Assembly (NCBI GenBank): GCA_016194865.1
Contig: JACQAT010000018.1
Span: 1 to 61,448 of the forward strand
DNA from: Chloroflexota bacterium
Lineage (GTDB): Bacteria > Chloroflexota > Limnocylindria > P2-11E
DNA: 61,448 nt
Direction of reading: 5' to 3'
Below are positions 32,882 to 43,782 of the stretch, piece by piece. Numbering within the stretch: the stretch's first letter is position 1; every line of letters begins with the position of its first letter. The position numbers and the translations under genes are program-made. The notes under the pieces were generated by a model that was not told the origin of the DNA, made no database searches, and saw only the letters and a program-made list of their open reading frames with translations.

Positions 32882-33841
32882 TTGACGACGGCGAGCCGCG
32901 CCGTCTCGACGCAGGAGCGGGCCGCGGTGCTGAACGTGATCCATCGCCAGCAGCGCTCGCTCTGGATCGACGCGTGGGAGCGGCTGCGGCGGAACCGGTT
33001 CGCGATGGCCGGATTGGTGGTCGTGATCGTGGCCTGCGTGCTCGCGGCGCTGGCGCCGCTCATCGCGCCGTACGACCCTGTCGCCCAGGACACGCCCGCG
33101 AACAACTCGTCGCCGTTCTGGGAGCAGGGTCAATACTGGGATCCCAGGTACGTGCTCGGGGCGGATCAGCTCGGTCGCGACATCCTCAGCCGCCTCATCT
33201 GGTCGGCGCGCATCAGCATCGTCATCGGATTCGTTCCGACCGCGATCGTGTTCTCGATCGGCATCCTGGTCGGCATGGTCGCCGGCTTCTACGGCGGGAT
33301 CGTCGACAACCTGCTCATGCGGCTGACGGACGTCGTCTACGCCTTCCCCGACCTGCTCTTCGTCATCATCATCGTGACCAGCCTGCGCGCGACCCCGATC
33401 GGCGAGTTCCTCGGTGGACTGATCCTGATCTTCATCGCGCTCGCGGTTGTCTCGTGGGTCGGTGTCGCGCGGCTCACGCGCGGCCAGGTGCTCTCCCTCA
33501 AGGAGAAGGAGTTCGTCGAGGCCGCGCGCGCGATCGGTGCGGGGCCGGGCCACATCATGCGCCGGCACCTGCTGCCGAACGCCCTCGCGCCGCTCATCGT
33601 GACCGCGGCCTTCAGCGTCCCGAGCGCCATGCTGGCCGAGGCGGTGCTCTCGTTCCTCGGCATCGGCATCCGGCCGCCGACGCCGACCTGGGGCGTCATG
33701 ATCAACGACGGGTTCGTCGTGTTCTCGACCACCCCCTGGCCGGTGCTGCTGCCGTCGATCTGCATCTCCATCGTGATGCTGTCGTTCACGTTCCTCGGCG
33801 ACGGCCTGAGGGACGCGCTCGATCCCCGTATGAAGCTGTGA
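32882..33841 (+). CDS. Oligopeptide-type ABC permease OppC-like 1
   Basis: A 319-residue inner-membrane permease. It has an N-terminal cytoplasmic stretch, TM1 near residues 40-62 (MAGLVVVIVACVLAAL), the LGADQLGRDILSRLIWSARIS region and the EAA loop FVEAARAIGAGPGHIMRRHLLPN. It ends GDGLRDALDPRMKL, as OppC proteins do. TTG at 32882 follows the OppB stop directly. Confidence 0.93.
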   Translation: MTTASRAVSTQERAAVLNVIHRQQRSLWIDAWERLRRNRFAMAGLVVVIVACVLAALAPLIAPYDPVAQDTPANNSSPFWEQGQYWDPRYVLGADQLGRDILSRLIWSARISIVIGFVPTAIVFSIGILVGMVAGFYGGIVDNLLMRLTDVVYAFPDLLFVIIIVTSLRATPIGEFLGGLILIFIALAVVSWVGVARLTRGQVLSLKEKEFVEAARAIGAGPGHIMRRHLLPNALAPLIVTAAFSVPSAMLAEAVLSFLGIGIRPPTPTWGVMINDGFVVFSTTPWPVLLPSICISIVMLSFTFLGDGLRDALDPRMKL

Positions 33842-33891
33842 CGCTAGACTCGCCGCGGTCTGACGCGGCCACGCGATGAGGAGTGGGAAGA

Positions 33892-35013
<1,122 letters not shown>

Positions 35014-35016
35014 CGC

Positions 35017-36075
<1,059 letters not shown>

Positions 36076-36088
36076 CGCTGCGCTTTTG

Positions 36089-36118
36089 ACTGAACCGCAT
36101 CGCTGCCTGACCGGTATC
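36089..36118 (+). promoter_or_regulatory. Shared 30-base motif upstream of binding protein 2
   Basis: ACTGAACCGCAT followed by a GC-rich part ending CCGGTATC. The sequence at 39885-39914, upstream of binding protein 3, matches at 25 of 30 positions. TTGACT (36086-36091) overlaps its start, and TACACT at 36134-36139 could be a -10 box. It may be an operator common to both operons. Confidence 0.55.
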
Positions 36119-36175
36119 TGACGACGGGCCCCCTACACTGCGGCCCACTCAGAAAGGCAACGAAAGGCGGGAGGC

Positions 36176-37894
36176 ATGAGGCAAAGCTGGCGCACCCTAC
36201 GGCCCCTCGTGGCCGTGCTCGGGACGGTCGCGCTCGTCGCGACGGCGTGCTCGGGCGCGACACCGAGCGGTGGCGGACAGACGGCGGCGGTCGCCGAGAC
36301 GCCGGTCAAGGGCGGCCGCGTCATCGAGGGCTCGTTCTCCGACATCCAGCGTCTCAACCTGGCGACGTCGAACGACGCGACCTCGTCGAAGGTCAGCGGC
36401 AAGATCTACGACTCGCTGATCGTCGCCGATCCGAAGACGGGAGAGTTCAAGCCGAACCTCGGTCAGTGGAAGGTCAGCGCCGACGGGCTCAACTTCGACT
36501 GGACGATCGACGCGAAGGCGAACTGGTCCGACGGCAAGCCCATCACGGGCAACGACTTCCTGGCACGCGTGAAGATGCAGGGCCGCAGTAAGGTCACCCC
36601 GAACAAGAGCGTGTTCAACGATATCGAGGGATATCAGGATTATTCGACGGGAAAGGCGACGGCGATCTCGGGGATCAAGGTCGATGCGACGGACCCGAAG
36701 AAGTTCTCCGTGAAGTTCACGCGGATCTTCTGCCCGGCGCTCGGCAACGTGTTCGGCTCGGCACCGATGCCAGAGCACATCTACGGCAAGTACACGGTCG
36801 ACTCCGATATCACCAAGGTCGTTGACGACGCGCCCGAGAACAACGCGCCACCCGTCGCCAGCGGGCCGTTCAAGTTCAAGGAATGGCGCAAGGGCGACCA
36901 GGTGATCCTCGTTCGGAACGACACCTACTGGAAGGGCGCGCCGCTCCTGGACGAGTACGTCCTGAAAGTGGTCGCCGACACCACGGTGCAGGCCGCGCAG
37001 CTGAAGACCGGCGAGCTCACGCTCGCGCAGGTCAACGCGGCGGATCTCGCGACGCTCCAGGGCTCGGACAACATCAAGCTCTACAAGTTCGCGAACAACG
37101 GCTACACCTACATCGGCTGGCGCACCAACAACGCGAACGTCCCGTTCCTGCAGGACAAGCGTGTCCGGCAGGCGCTGATGTACGGGATCAACACCGACGA
37201 GATCGTGAAGGCGGTCTACTTCGGTGAAGGCAGCAAGATGGTCGCGCACCACCCGCCGGTCTCGTGGGCGGCGGCGAAGGACGTGAACCAGTACCCGTAC
37301 GACAAGACCAAGGCGGAGGGCCTCCTCAAGGATGCCGGCTATGCCAAGGGCGCGGACGGCATCTACGCCAAGGACGGCAAGCCGATCGCGATCACCATCG
37401 TGACGAACCAGGGCAACAAGGCGCGCGAGACGTTCCTCCAGGTCGCCGTCGAGCAGTACAAGCAGATCGGCGTGAAGATCACGCCGAAGCTCGAGGCGTT
37501 CGAGTCGCTCGTGCCGAAGCTCACCGGTGGCAGCCCCGAGGTCGAGGCCGTGATCATCGGCTGGCAGCTCTCTGCCGAGCCCGACCCCTTCACGATCTGG
37601 CACTCGAGCAACGTGGCGAGCCCGACGAAGGCCGGCAACAACTTCGTCGGCTACAGCAACCCCAAGGTCGACGCGCTCATCGAGCAGGGCCGCAACGGCC
37701 CCGACTGCTCGCAGCCCGCTCGGCAGAAGGCGTACCAGGAGATGAACAAGATCCTGAACGACGACGTGCCATATATGTTCGGCGTCGCTGACGGACGCAT
37801 CTACGCGGCCGACAGCAGGATCCGAAGCCTCGACCCCGGCTCGTTCAGTCCGAACATGGACTGGAACATCGAGAAGTGGTGGATCAAGCAGTAA
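36176..37894 (+). CDS. Oligopeptide-type ABC transporter substrate-binding lipoprotein 2
   Basis: A 572-residue family-5 binding lipoprotein. The signal peptide ends in ATAC near residue 25, then a Ser/Gly/Thr/Ala-rich linker. Domain features: GGRVIEGSFSDIQRLN, WTIDAKANWSDGKPITGNDFLA, VRQALMYGINTDEIV and GYSNPKVDALIEQG. AAAGG 8 bases before the ATG is the likely ribosome site. It lies 100 bases after oppF and belongs to the second operon, which has its own OppB/OppC but no ATPase genes. Confidence 0.94.
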   Translation: MRQSWRTLRPLVAVLGTVALVATACSGATPSGGGQTAAVAETPVKGGRVIEGSFSDIQRLNLATSNDATSSKVSGKIYDSLIVADPKTGEFKPNLGQWKVSADGLNFDWTIDAKANWSDGKPITGNDFLARVKMQGRSKVTPNKSVFNDIEGYQDYSTGKATAISGIKVDATDPKKFSVKFTRIFCPALGNVFGSAPMPEHIYGKYTVDSDITKVVDDAPENNAPPVASGPFKFKEWRKGDQVILVRNDTYWKGAPLLDEYVLKVVADTTVQAAQLKTGELTLAQVNAADLATLQGSDNIKLYKFANNGYTYIGWRTNNANVPFLQDKRVRQALMYGINTDEIVKAVYFGEGSKMVAHHPPVSWAAAKDVNQYPYDKTKAEGLLKDAGYAKGADGIYAKDGKPIAITIVTNQGNKARETFLQVAVEQYKQIGVKITPKLEAFESLVPKLTGGSPEVEAVIIGWQLSAEPDPFTIWHSSNVASPTKAGNNFVGYSNPKVDALIEQGRNGPDCSQPARQKAYQEMNKILNDDVPYMFGVADGRIYAADSRIRSLDPGSFSPNMDWNIEKWWIKQ

Positions 37895-37911
37895 CGAGCG
37901 CCTAAGGGGGT

Positions 37912-37942
37912 GGGCCGGCCGTCCCGAGAGGACGGCCGGCCC
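37912..37942 (+). terminator. Hairpin between binding protein 2 and its permease
   Basis: A perfect 13-bp stem (37912-37924 with 37930-37942) around a CGAGA loop and no T tract. It ends one base before the GTG at 37944. Confidence 0.75.
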
Positions 37943-37958
37943 CGTGGAGGTCAGCGAG

Positions 37959-38918
37959 CTGCGCACCTACATCCTTCGCCGGGTCGTCTACGCGATACCG
38001 ACGCTCCTCGGCATCTCGGTGATCGTCTTCCTCATCACGCACCTGTCCCCTGGCGATCCCGTTCGCCTGTACACGTTCGGCGCGCTCAACGTCACGGAAG
38101 AGGACATCCAGGCGCTGCGCGCGCACTACGGCCTCGATCAGCCGCTGCCGATCCAGTACATCGATTGGCTGTTGAAGGCCGTACGTGGCGATTTCGGCAG
38201 CTCGCTCCAATACAACCGGCCCGCGCTCGGCCTGCTGCTTGAGCGCACACCCAACACGCTGATCCTCGCGTTCGCGGCGCTGGCGCTGCAGCTCGTCATC
38301 GGCGTGCCGCTCGGCGTGCTCGCGGCCCTCAAGCGGGGCACGTGGATCGACGGTGTCGTCCGCGTCATCGGCGTCGTCGGGCACGCGATCCCCGCGTTCT
38401 GGATCGGCCTGCTCCTGATCCTCGCTGTCTCCGTGTCGCTGCGCTTCCTGCCGAGCCAGGGCGTGCTCACGGTCGGCAAGGACGTGTGGGACATCGGAGA
38501 CCGCGCGCGGCATCTGATCATGCCCGCGTTCGTGCTCGCGCTCGCGGGTATCGCGAACTATTCGCGGTACCTCCGCACGGAGACGCTCGACGTGATCAAC
38601 CAGGACTACATCCGCACGGCGCACTCGAAGGGGCTGCGCGCGCGCACGGTCATGTACGTGCACGCGCTGCGCAACGCGCTCATCCCCATGGTCACCGCGC
38701 TCGGTGGCCTCCTCGCGGCGCTCGTGTCCGGCGCGCTGGTGATCGAGCAGGTCTTCACCTGGCCCGGTGTCGGGCAGTTCACCTACGCCGCGGCGCGAAG
38801 CAAGGACTACCCGGTGATCATGGCCGGCGTGATGGTCGCCAGCGTGTTGCTCGTCCTGAGCTACCTGATCAGGGACATCGCGTACGCGATGGTGGACCCG
38901 AGGATCAAGGTCCCTTGA
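37959..38918 (+). CDS. Oligopeptide-type ABC permease OppB-like 2
   Basis: An inner-membrane permease of about 319 residues with six transmembrane segments. Its EAA loop is YIRTAHSKGLRARTVMYVHALRNALIP. The start is ambiguous. GTG at 37944 lies one base after a strong hairpin and lacks a ribosome site. CTG at 37959 is preceded by GGAGG with an 8-base spacer and gives (M)RTYILRRVVYAIP, which lines up with the N-termini of the other three OppB-like proteins here. I favour CTG. It pairs with the OppC-like gene that follows. Confidence 0.88.
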   Translation: MRTYILRRVVYAIPTLLGISVIVFLITHLSPGDPVRLYTFGALNVTEEDIQALRAHYGLDQPLPIQYIDWLLKAVRGDFGSSLQYNRPALGLLLERTPNTLILAFAALALQLVIGVPLGVLAALKRGTWIDGVVRVIGVVGHAIPAFWIGLLLILAVSVSLRFLPSQGVLTVGKDVWDIGDRARHLIMPAFVLALAGIANYSRYLRTETLDVINQDYIRTAHSKGLRARTVMYVHALRNALIPMVTALGGLLAALVSGALVIEQVFTWPGVGQFTYAAARSKDYPVIMAGVMVASVLLVLSYLIRDIAYAMVDPRIKVP

Positions 38919-39835
38919 GCGCCACCGCGACGCCGCTGATCGCAATGGCGCCTGCGCGACGCGCCTCGGCGGGGCTCTGGTCGAACGCGCTCTATCGGCT
39001 CCGCCGCGACCGCCTCACGCTCGCTGCGGCCACGACGCTCACGGTGCTCGTGGTACTTTCGATCCTCGCCCCGCTGCTCGCCGAGCACGTCTTCGATCGG
39101 TCCTTCGAGCAGCAGGATCTCCTCAAGACCTACCACCCGCCGACGCTCGACCCACCCGCGTATCTGCTCGGTGGCGACGAGCTCGGCCGGAGCCAGGTCG
39201 TCCGCCTGCTCTACGGTGGACAGGTCTCGCTCTTCGTGGGCTTCGTCGCGGCCTTCATGAACCTGACGATCGGGATCGGCCTCGGTCTCATCTCGGGCTA
39301 CTTCCGCGGTCCTGTTGATGACGTGATCACCTGGTTCATCACCACGCTCAACTCGATCCCCATCATCTTCCTGCTGATCATCATCACGACGCTGTTCGCG
39401 CCGGGCGCGCTGACGCTGACGATCATCATCGGCCTGCTCTTCTGGACAGGCATCACGAACTTCGTGCGCGGCCAGACCTTCGCGCTGCGCGAGCGGGAGT
39501 TCATCCTGGCCGCCCGCACGATCGGCGCGGCGTCATGGCGGATCATGTTCCGCCACGTCCTGCCGAACATCCTGCCGCTCATCTTCGTGCTGCTGGCCAT
39601 CGACATCGGCACGATCATCCTGGCGGAGTCCGCCCTCAGCTACCTCGGGCTGGGGATCGTCCCGCCCACGCCGAGCTGGGGGAACATGCTCTCGAACGCG
39701 TCCACCTACTTCAGCCGAGCCTGGTGGCTGGTGGTCTCCCCGGGCGCCACGATCTTCCTGACCGTCCTGTGCCTGTACCTGATCGGGGACGGCCTCCGGG
39801 ACGCACTGGACCCCCGCCTGAAGGGGGCTTCCTAG
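38915..39835 (+). CDS. Oligopeptide-type ABC permease OppC-like 2
   Basis: A 306-residue inner-membrane permease. It has TM1 near residues 35-55 (LAAATTLTVLVVLSILAPL), LLGGDELGRSQVVRLLYGG, the EAA loop FILAARTIGAASWRIMFRHVLPN and the end GDGLRDALDPRLKG. TTG at 38915 overlaps the OppB stop (TTGA). No ATPase gene follows; the next gene after 159 bases is another binding protein. Confidence 0.92.
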   Translation: MSATATPLIAMAPARRASAGLWSNALYRLRRDRLTLAAATTLTVLVVLSILAPLLAEHVFDRSFEQQDLLKTYHPPTLDPPAYLLGGDELGRSQVVRLLYGGQVSLFVGFVAAFMNLTIGIGLGLISGYFRGPVDDVITWFITTLNSIPIIFLLIIITTLFAPGALTLTIIIGLLFWTGITNFVRGQTFALREREFILAARTIGAASWRIMFRHVLPNILPLIFVLLAIDIGTIILAESALSYLGLGIVPPTPSWGNMLSNASTYFSRAWWLVVSPGATIFLTVLCLYLIGDGLRDALDPRLKGAS

Positions 39836-39884
39836 CCCCCCTCCGGAAGCGACCGAACGGGCTCCGGCCCGCCACCCCAGCGCC

Positions 39885-39914
39885 ACTGAACCGCATTGCC
39901 GCCGGGCCGGTACC
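39885..39914 (+). promoter_or_regulatory. Shared 30-base motif upstream of binding protein 3
   Basis: Matches the motif at 36089-36118 at 25 of 30 positions. TAGAGT at 39919-39924 just after it is a possible -10 box. The remaining part of the 159-base gap holds only the leader of the next gene. Confidence 0.55.
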
Positions 39915-39994
39915 CCTCTAGAGTCACTCGAACGCCGGGCGGGGCCGCCGCTTCCCGGTGGGGAGAAGACCGGCGGCGCGCGAACAAGGAGGGA

Positions 39995-41794
39995 ATGTCG
40001 AACGTGACACTCAGCGTTTCTTGGCGAAAAGTTCTCGCGATCGGCACCATGCTCACGCTCACCATGGCCGCCTGCGGCCAGCAGGGCACGAGCACCGCGA
40101 CCACCGCACCATCGGCGGCCCCAGCGGCGTCGGCCGCTCCCACTGCGGCTCCGGTCACGCGTGGCCAGGGCGGCGATCTCAAGATCCTCTACTGGCAGCC
40201 CCCGACGATCCTGAACCAGCACCAGGCGACCGGCACCAAGGACGCCGACGCCGCGCGTCTCGTGCTCGAGCCGCTCGCGTCCTGGAACCCCGAGGGCAAG
40301 CCGGTCGCCAACGGTCTCGCCAGCGAGATCCCCACCGTCGCGAACGGCGGGGTGAGCGCGGACTTCACGACCGTCACGTGGAAGCTCCGCACCGGAGTCA
40401 AGTGGTCTGACGGGACCGCCTTCAGCGCGGACGACGTGGTCTTCACGTACCAATACATGAAGGACCCGAAGTCCGCCGTCACGACGTCCGACTACGTCGA
40501 CGGCATCAAGTCCGTCGTCGCGAAGGACGCCAACACGGTCGTCGTGACCTACGACAAGCCGAACCCGTTCTTCTACCAGTTCGGGGTCTCCGGCTCCGGC
40601 GCCATCCTCCAGAAAGCGCAGTTCGGCGCGTTCGTCGGCGAGAAGGCGAAGGACGCCCCCGGCAACCTCCGCCCGATCGGCACCGGCCCGTACGTCGTCA
40701 AGGACTTCAAGCCAGGCGATACGGTGCTGTACGAGATCAACCCCAACTACCGCGACGCGAACAAGCCGTTCTTCAAGACCGTCACCTTCAAGGGCGGCGG
40801 CGACGCGGCGACGGCGGCACGCGCGGTCTTCCAGACCGGCGACGTCGACTACGCCTGGAACCTCCAGGTCGAAGCGAACATCCTCAGCCCGATGTCGAAG
40901 GCGAGCACCGTCGGTGAGCTCTTCACCGTCTACGGCGCCAGCATCGAGCGGCTGCTCTTCAACTTCGCGAACCCGGACCCGGCCCTCGGCGACAAGCGCG
41001 CCGAGCCGGACACCAAGCACCCGTTCCTGACGGACCTCGCGGTCCGTCGCGCGCTCGCGATGGCGACCGACCGTGGCACGATGGCCAAGGAGCTCTACGG
41101 AGACGGCCTCTCCGGCAAGAGCACCTGCAACCTCATCACGGCGCCGCCGGACCTGGTCTCCAAGAACACCGATAGCCTCGATGTCTGCAAGTACGACATC
41201 GCGGCCGCCAACGCGGAGCTCGACAAGGCCGGCTGGGTCAAGGGTGCCGACGGCATCCGCGCCAAGGGCGGCGTCAAGCTCCACGTGCTGTACCGCACGA
41301 CGGTGAACGCGCTCCGCCAGAAGGAGCAGGACATCGTCAAGGCCGGCTGGAAGCAGATCGGCGTCGACGTCGAGCTCGCTTCGGTCCCGGCCGGCACCTT
41401 CTTCACGAACACCTCGCCCGACGGCGCGAACCACTTCTTCGCCGACGTCGAGATGTACACGAACTCCGGCGACCCGGACCCGACGGCGCTCCTCGCCTCG
41501 GGCTGGGGTACCGAGAACATCGCGCAGAAGTCGAACACCTGGCAGAAGGGCAACTACGCCCGCTACTCCAACGCCGACTTCGACAAGATCATCGCGGACC
41601 TCAAGAAGGAGACCGACACGGCCAAGCGCGCCGCGTTGGTCATCGCGGCCAACGACCACCTCGTCAAGAACGTCGTGATCGTCAACCTCATCAACCGCAC
41701 CTTCGCCACATCCGGCCGGGCCAAGACGCTGAAGGGCGTCAACCCGACCCCATGGGACTCGGAGATGTGGAACATCGCGGACTGGTCCAAGTAG
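39995..41794 (+). CDS. Oligopeptide-type ABC transporter substrate-binding lipoprotein 3
   Basis: A 599-residue family-5 binding lipoprotein. The lipobox MAAC is near residue 27, followed by a Thr/Ala/Pro linker. Domain features: LKILYWQPPTILNQHQ, LRTGVKWSDGTAFSADDVVFTY, IGTGPYVVKDFKPG and RRALAMATDRGTMAKELYG. AAGGAGG lies only 1 base before the ATG at 39995 but 10 bases before a GTG at 40004, so the true start may be 40004; both keep the signal peptide. It heads the third operon. Confidence 0.93.
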   Translation: MSNVTLSVSWRKVLAIGTMLTLTMAACGQQGTSTATTAPSAAPAASAAPTAAPVTRGQGGDLKILYWQPPTILNQHQATGTKDADAARLVLEPLASWNPEGKPVANGLASEIPTVANGGVSADFTTVTWKLRTGVKWSDGTAFSADDVVFTYQYMKDPKSAVTTSDYVDGIKSVVAKDANTVVVTYDKPNPFFYQFGVSGSGAILQKAQFGAFVGEKAKDAPGNLRPIGTGPYVVKDFKPGDTVLYEINPNYRDANKPFFKTVTFKGGGDAATAARAVFQTGDVDYAWNLQVEANILSPMSKASTVGELFTVYGASIERLLFNFANPDPALGDKRAEPDTKHPFLTDLAVRRALAMATDRGTMAKELYGDGLSGKSTCNLITAPPDLVSKNTDSLDVCKYDIAAANAELDKAGWVKGADGIRAKGGVKLHVLYRTTVNALRQKEQDIVKAGWKQIGVDVELASVPAGTFFTNTSPDGANHFFADVEMYTNSGDPDPTALLASGWGTENIAQKSNTWQKGNYARYSNADFDKIIADLKKETDTAKRAALVIAANDHLVKNVVIVNLINRTFATSGRAKTLKGVNPTPWDSEMWNIADWSK

Positions 41795-41824
41795 AGACCA
41801 AGGTCCAGTGCGCTGAAGTGGCCA

Positions 41825-41860
41825 GGGCGGTGCGGTGGAGTTGCATCCACCGCACTGCCC
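41825..41860 (+). terminator. Hairpin between binding protein 3 and its permease
   Basis: A 15-bp stem with one G-U pair (41825-41839 with 41846-41860) around GTTGCA; no T tract. Same position as the hairpins at 31869 and 37912, with unrelated sequence. Confidence 0.75.
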
Positions 41861-41890
41861 GAAGCCGCGGAGGCGGGATGAGGAGCGACC

Positions 41891-42850
41891 GTGGGTAGGT
41901 ACATCTTGCGGCGCCTCCTCGTGGCGATCCCGACGCTCATCGTCATCAGCTTCATCATCTACGCGGTCCTCGCGCTCTCCCCGATCGATCCCCTCAGCGC
42001 ATTCGGCGCGGATCCCCGTGTGCCGCCCGAGGTCCGGGAGAACATCCGCCGCTCGCTCGGGCTCGATCAGCCCTGGCCGATCCGCTACGTCAAGTGGTTC
42101 ACCGCGCTCATCCAGGGCGACCTCGGCTACTCGTTCATGAGCCACAGCCCGGTCATCGGGCTCATCGTGCAGCGCCTCCCCAACACGCTGGCCGTGGTGG
42201 GGGTCGCGTACGTGATCGGCGTGCTCATCGCACTGCCGGTCGGGATGATCTCCGCCGTCAAGCGCTACTCGCTCGTCGACCAGGTCGCCACGACGTTCGC
42301 GTTCATCGGGTTCTCGACGCCGACCTTCTTCACCGGCCTGCTGCTGATCATCATCTTCAGCGTCAACCTGCACTGGCTCCCGTTCATCTACAACTCGAAT
42401 CTCAAGATCGAGGACCTTGGGAGCTTCCTGCAGCAGGTGAAGCAGTCGATCATGCCGATCACGGTCCTCGGGCTCTTCGACGCGGCCGTCCTCACGCGCT
42501 ACGTGCGCTCGGAGATGCTCGAGCACCTGCCGCTCGACTACGTGCGGACGGCGCGCTCCAAGGGCCTCCGGGAGCGGGCCGTCATCCTGAGCCACGTGCT
42601 CCGGAACAGCCTGATCCCGGTGGTGACCCTGATAGCGCTCGGCGTGCCCGCGGTCTTCGCCGGCGCGATCGTCACGGAGCAGATCTTCCGCGTGCCGGGG
42701 ATCGGAGAGATGCTGGTGCGGGCGATCTTCGACGGCGACATTCCCGTCGTGGCCGCGGTCGTCTTCCTGTTCTCGGTGCTCGTGGTCTCGTTCAACCTGG
42801 TCGCGGACGTGCTCTACGCGGTCCTCGACCCGCGGATCAAGTACACGTAG
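41891..42850 (+). CDS. Oligopeptide-type ABC permease OppB-like 3
   Basis: A 319-residue inner-membrane permease starting MGRYILRRLLVAIPTLIV. Its EAA loop is YVRTARSKGLRERAVILSHVLRNSLIP and it ends AVLDPRIKYT. GTG at 41891 follows AGGAGCG. It shares the final base with the start of the OppC-like gene. Confidence 0.93.
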   Translation: MGRYILRRLLVAIPTLIVISFIIYAVLALSPIDPLSAFGADPRVPPEVRENIRRSLGLDQPWPIRYVKWFTALIQGDLGYSFMSHSPVIGLIVQRLPNTLAVVGVAYVIGVLIALPVGMISAVKRYSLVDQVATTFAFIGFSTPTFFTGLLLIIIFSVNLHWLPFIYNSNLKIEDLGSFLQQVKQSIMPITVLGLFDAAVLTRYVRSEMLEHLPLDYVRTARSKGLRERAVILSHVLRNSLIPVVTLIALGVPAVFAGAIVTEQIFRVPGIGEMLVRAIFDGDIPVVAAVVFLFSVLVVSFNLVADVLYAVLDPRIKYT

Positions 42851-43782
42851 TGGCGGCACCAGCGACGCAGCTCAGCGGTCCCGCCGCGCTCTCGGCCTTC
42901 TCGCGCCCTGCCCGGTCGCTCTGGGGGGACGCGTGGCATCAGTTCCGCCGGCACAGGCTCGCGATGGCCGGGCTCGTCAGCCTGATCTTCCTGGTCGTGG
43001 CGACGTTGCTCGGTCCGTACGTGTGGACGGTCTCGACGAGCGAGATCGACTTCACGCAGAGCCTGCTGGGACCGGGGTTCGCGCACCCCTTCGGTACGGA
43101 CGACCTGGGGCGCGATCTGCTCGCCCGCGCCATGTCCGGCGGCCGGGTCTCGATCGCCGTCGGTGTGAGCGCGGTCCTCCTCGCCATCACCCTGGGGACG
43201 ACGATCGGGTCGCTCGCCGGCTACTTCGGAAAGCTCGACAACCCGCTCATGCGGCTCACCGACGTGTTCCTGTCGCTGCCGGTCCTGCCGCTGCTGCTCG
43301 TGATCATCTACCTGTTCAAGGACACGCTGCGTCAGCTCTTCGGCGCCGAGGCGGGCGTCTTCATCATGATCGTGTCCGTCATCGGCATCCTGAACTGGAT
43401 GCCCGTCGCGCGCCTGGTGCGCGCGTCGTTCCTGTCCCTGAAGCAGAAGGAGTTCGTCGAGGCCGCGCGCGCGATCGGCGATCCGGACATGCGGATCATC
43501 ATCAAGCACATCCTGCCCAATGTATTGAGCCCGGTGCTGGTCGCGGCGACGATCGGCGTCGGCAACGCGATCCTCACCGAGTCCACGCTGTCGTTCCTGG
43601 GATTGGGCTTCCCGCCCGACGTGCCCACCTGGGGCCGTCTGCTCTTCGACGCGCAGAACTACCTCGACTTCGCCCCGCATTGGGCGCTGTTCCCCGGCCT
43701 CTGCATCTTCGTGACGGTGCTCTCGATCAACTTCATCGGTGACGGCCTCAGGGACGCACTGGATCCACGCAAGTCGTCTTGA
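42850..43782 (+). CDS. Oligopeptide-type ABC permease OppC-like 3
   Basis: A 310-residue inner-membrane permease with TM1 at about residues 38-58, FGTDDLGRDLLARAMSGGRVS, the EAA loop FVEAARAIGDPDMRIIIKHILPN and the end GDGLRDALDPRKSS. GTG at 42850 overlaps the OppB stop by one base. Its own stop overlaps the following lipoprotein gene (TTGA). No ATPase gene is present in this operon. Confidence 0.92.
   Translation: MAAPATQLSGPAALSAFSRPARSLWGDAWHQFRRHRLAMAGLVSLIFLVVATLLGPYVWTVSTSEIDFTQSLLGPGFAHPFGTDDLGRDLLARAMSGGRVSIAVGVSAVLLAITLGTTIGSLAGYFGKLDNPLMRLTDVFLSLPVLPLLLVIIYLFKDTLRQLFGAEAGVFIMIVSVIGILNWMPVARLVRASFLSLKQKEFVEAARAIGDPDMRIIIKHILPNVLSPVLVAATIGVGNAILTESTLSFLGLGFPPDVPTWGRLLFDAQNYLDFAPHWALFPGLCIFVTVLSINFIGDGLRDALDPRKSS

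Noticed and set aside
39533-42859. Very long open frame on the minus strand opposite the transporter genes
   Set aside because: It is antisense to well-conserved lipoprotein and permease genes, has a composition of Arg/Asp/His-rich repeats typical of high-GC shadow frames, and no domain.
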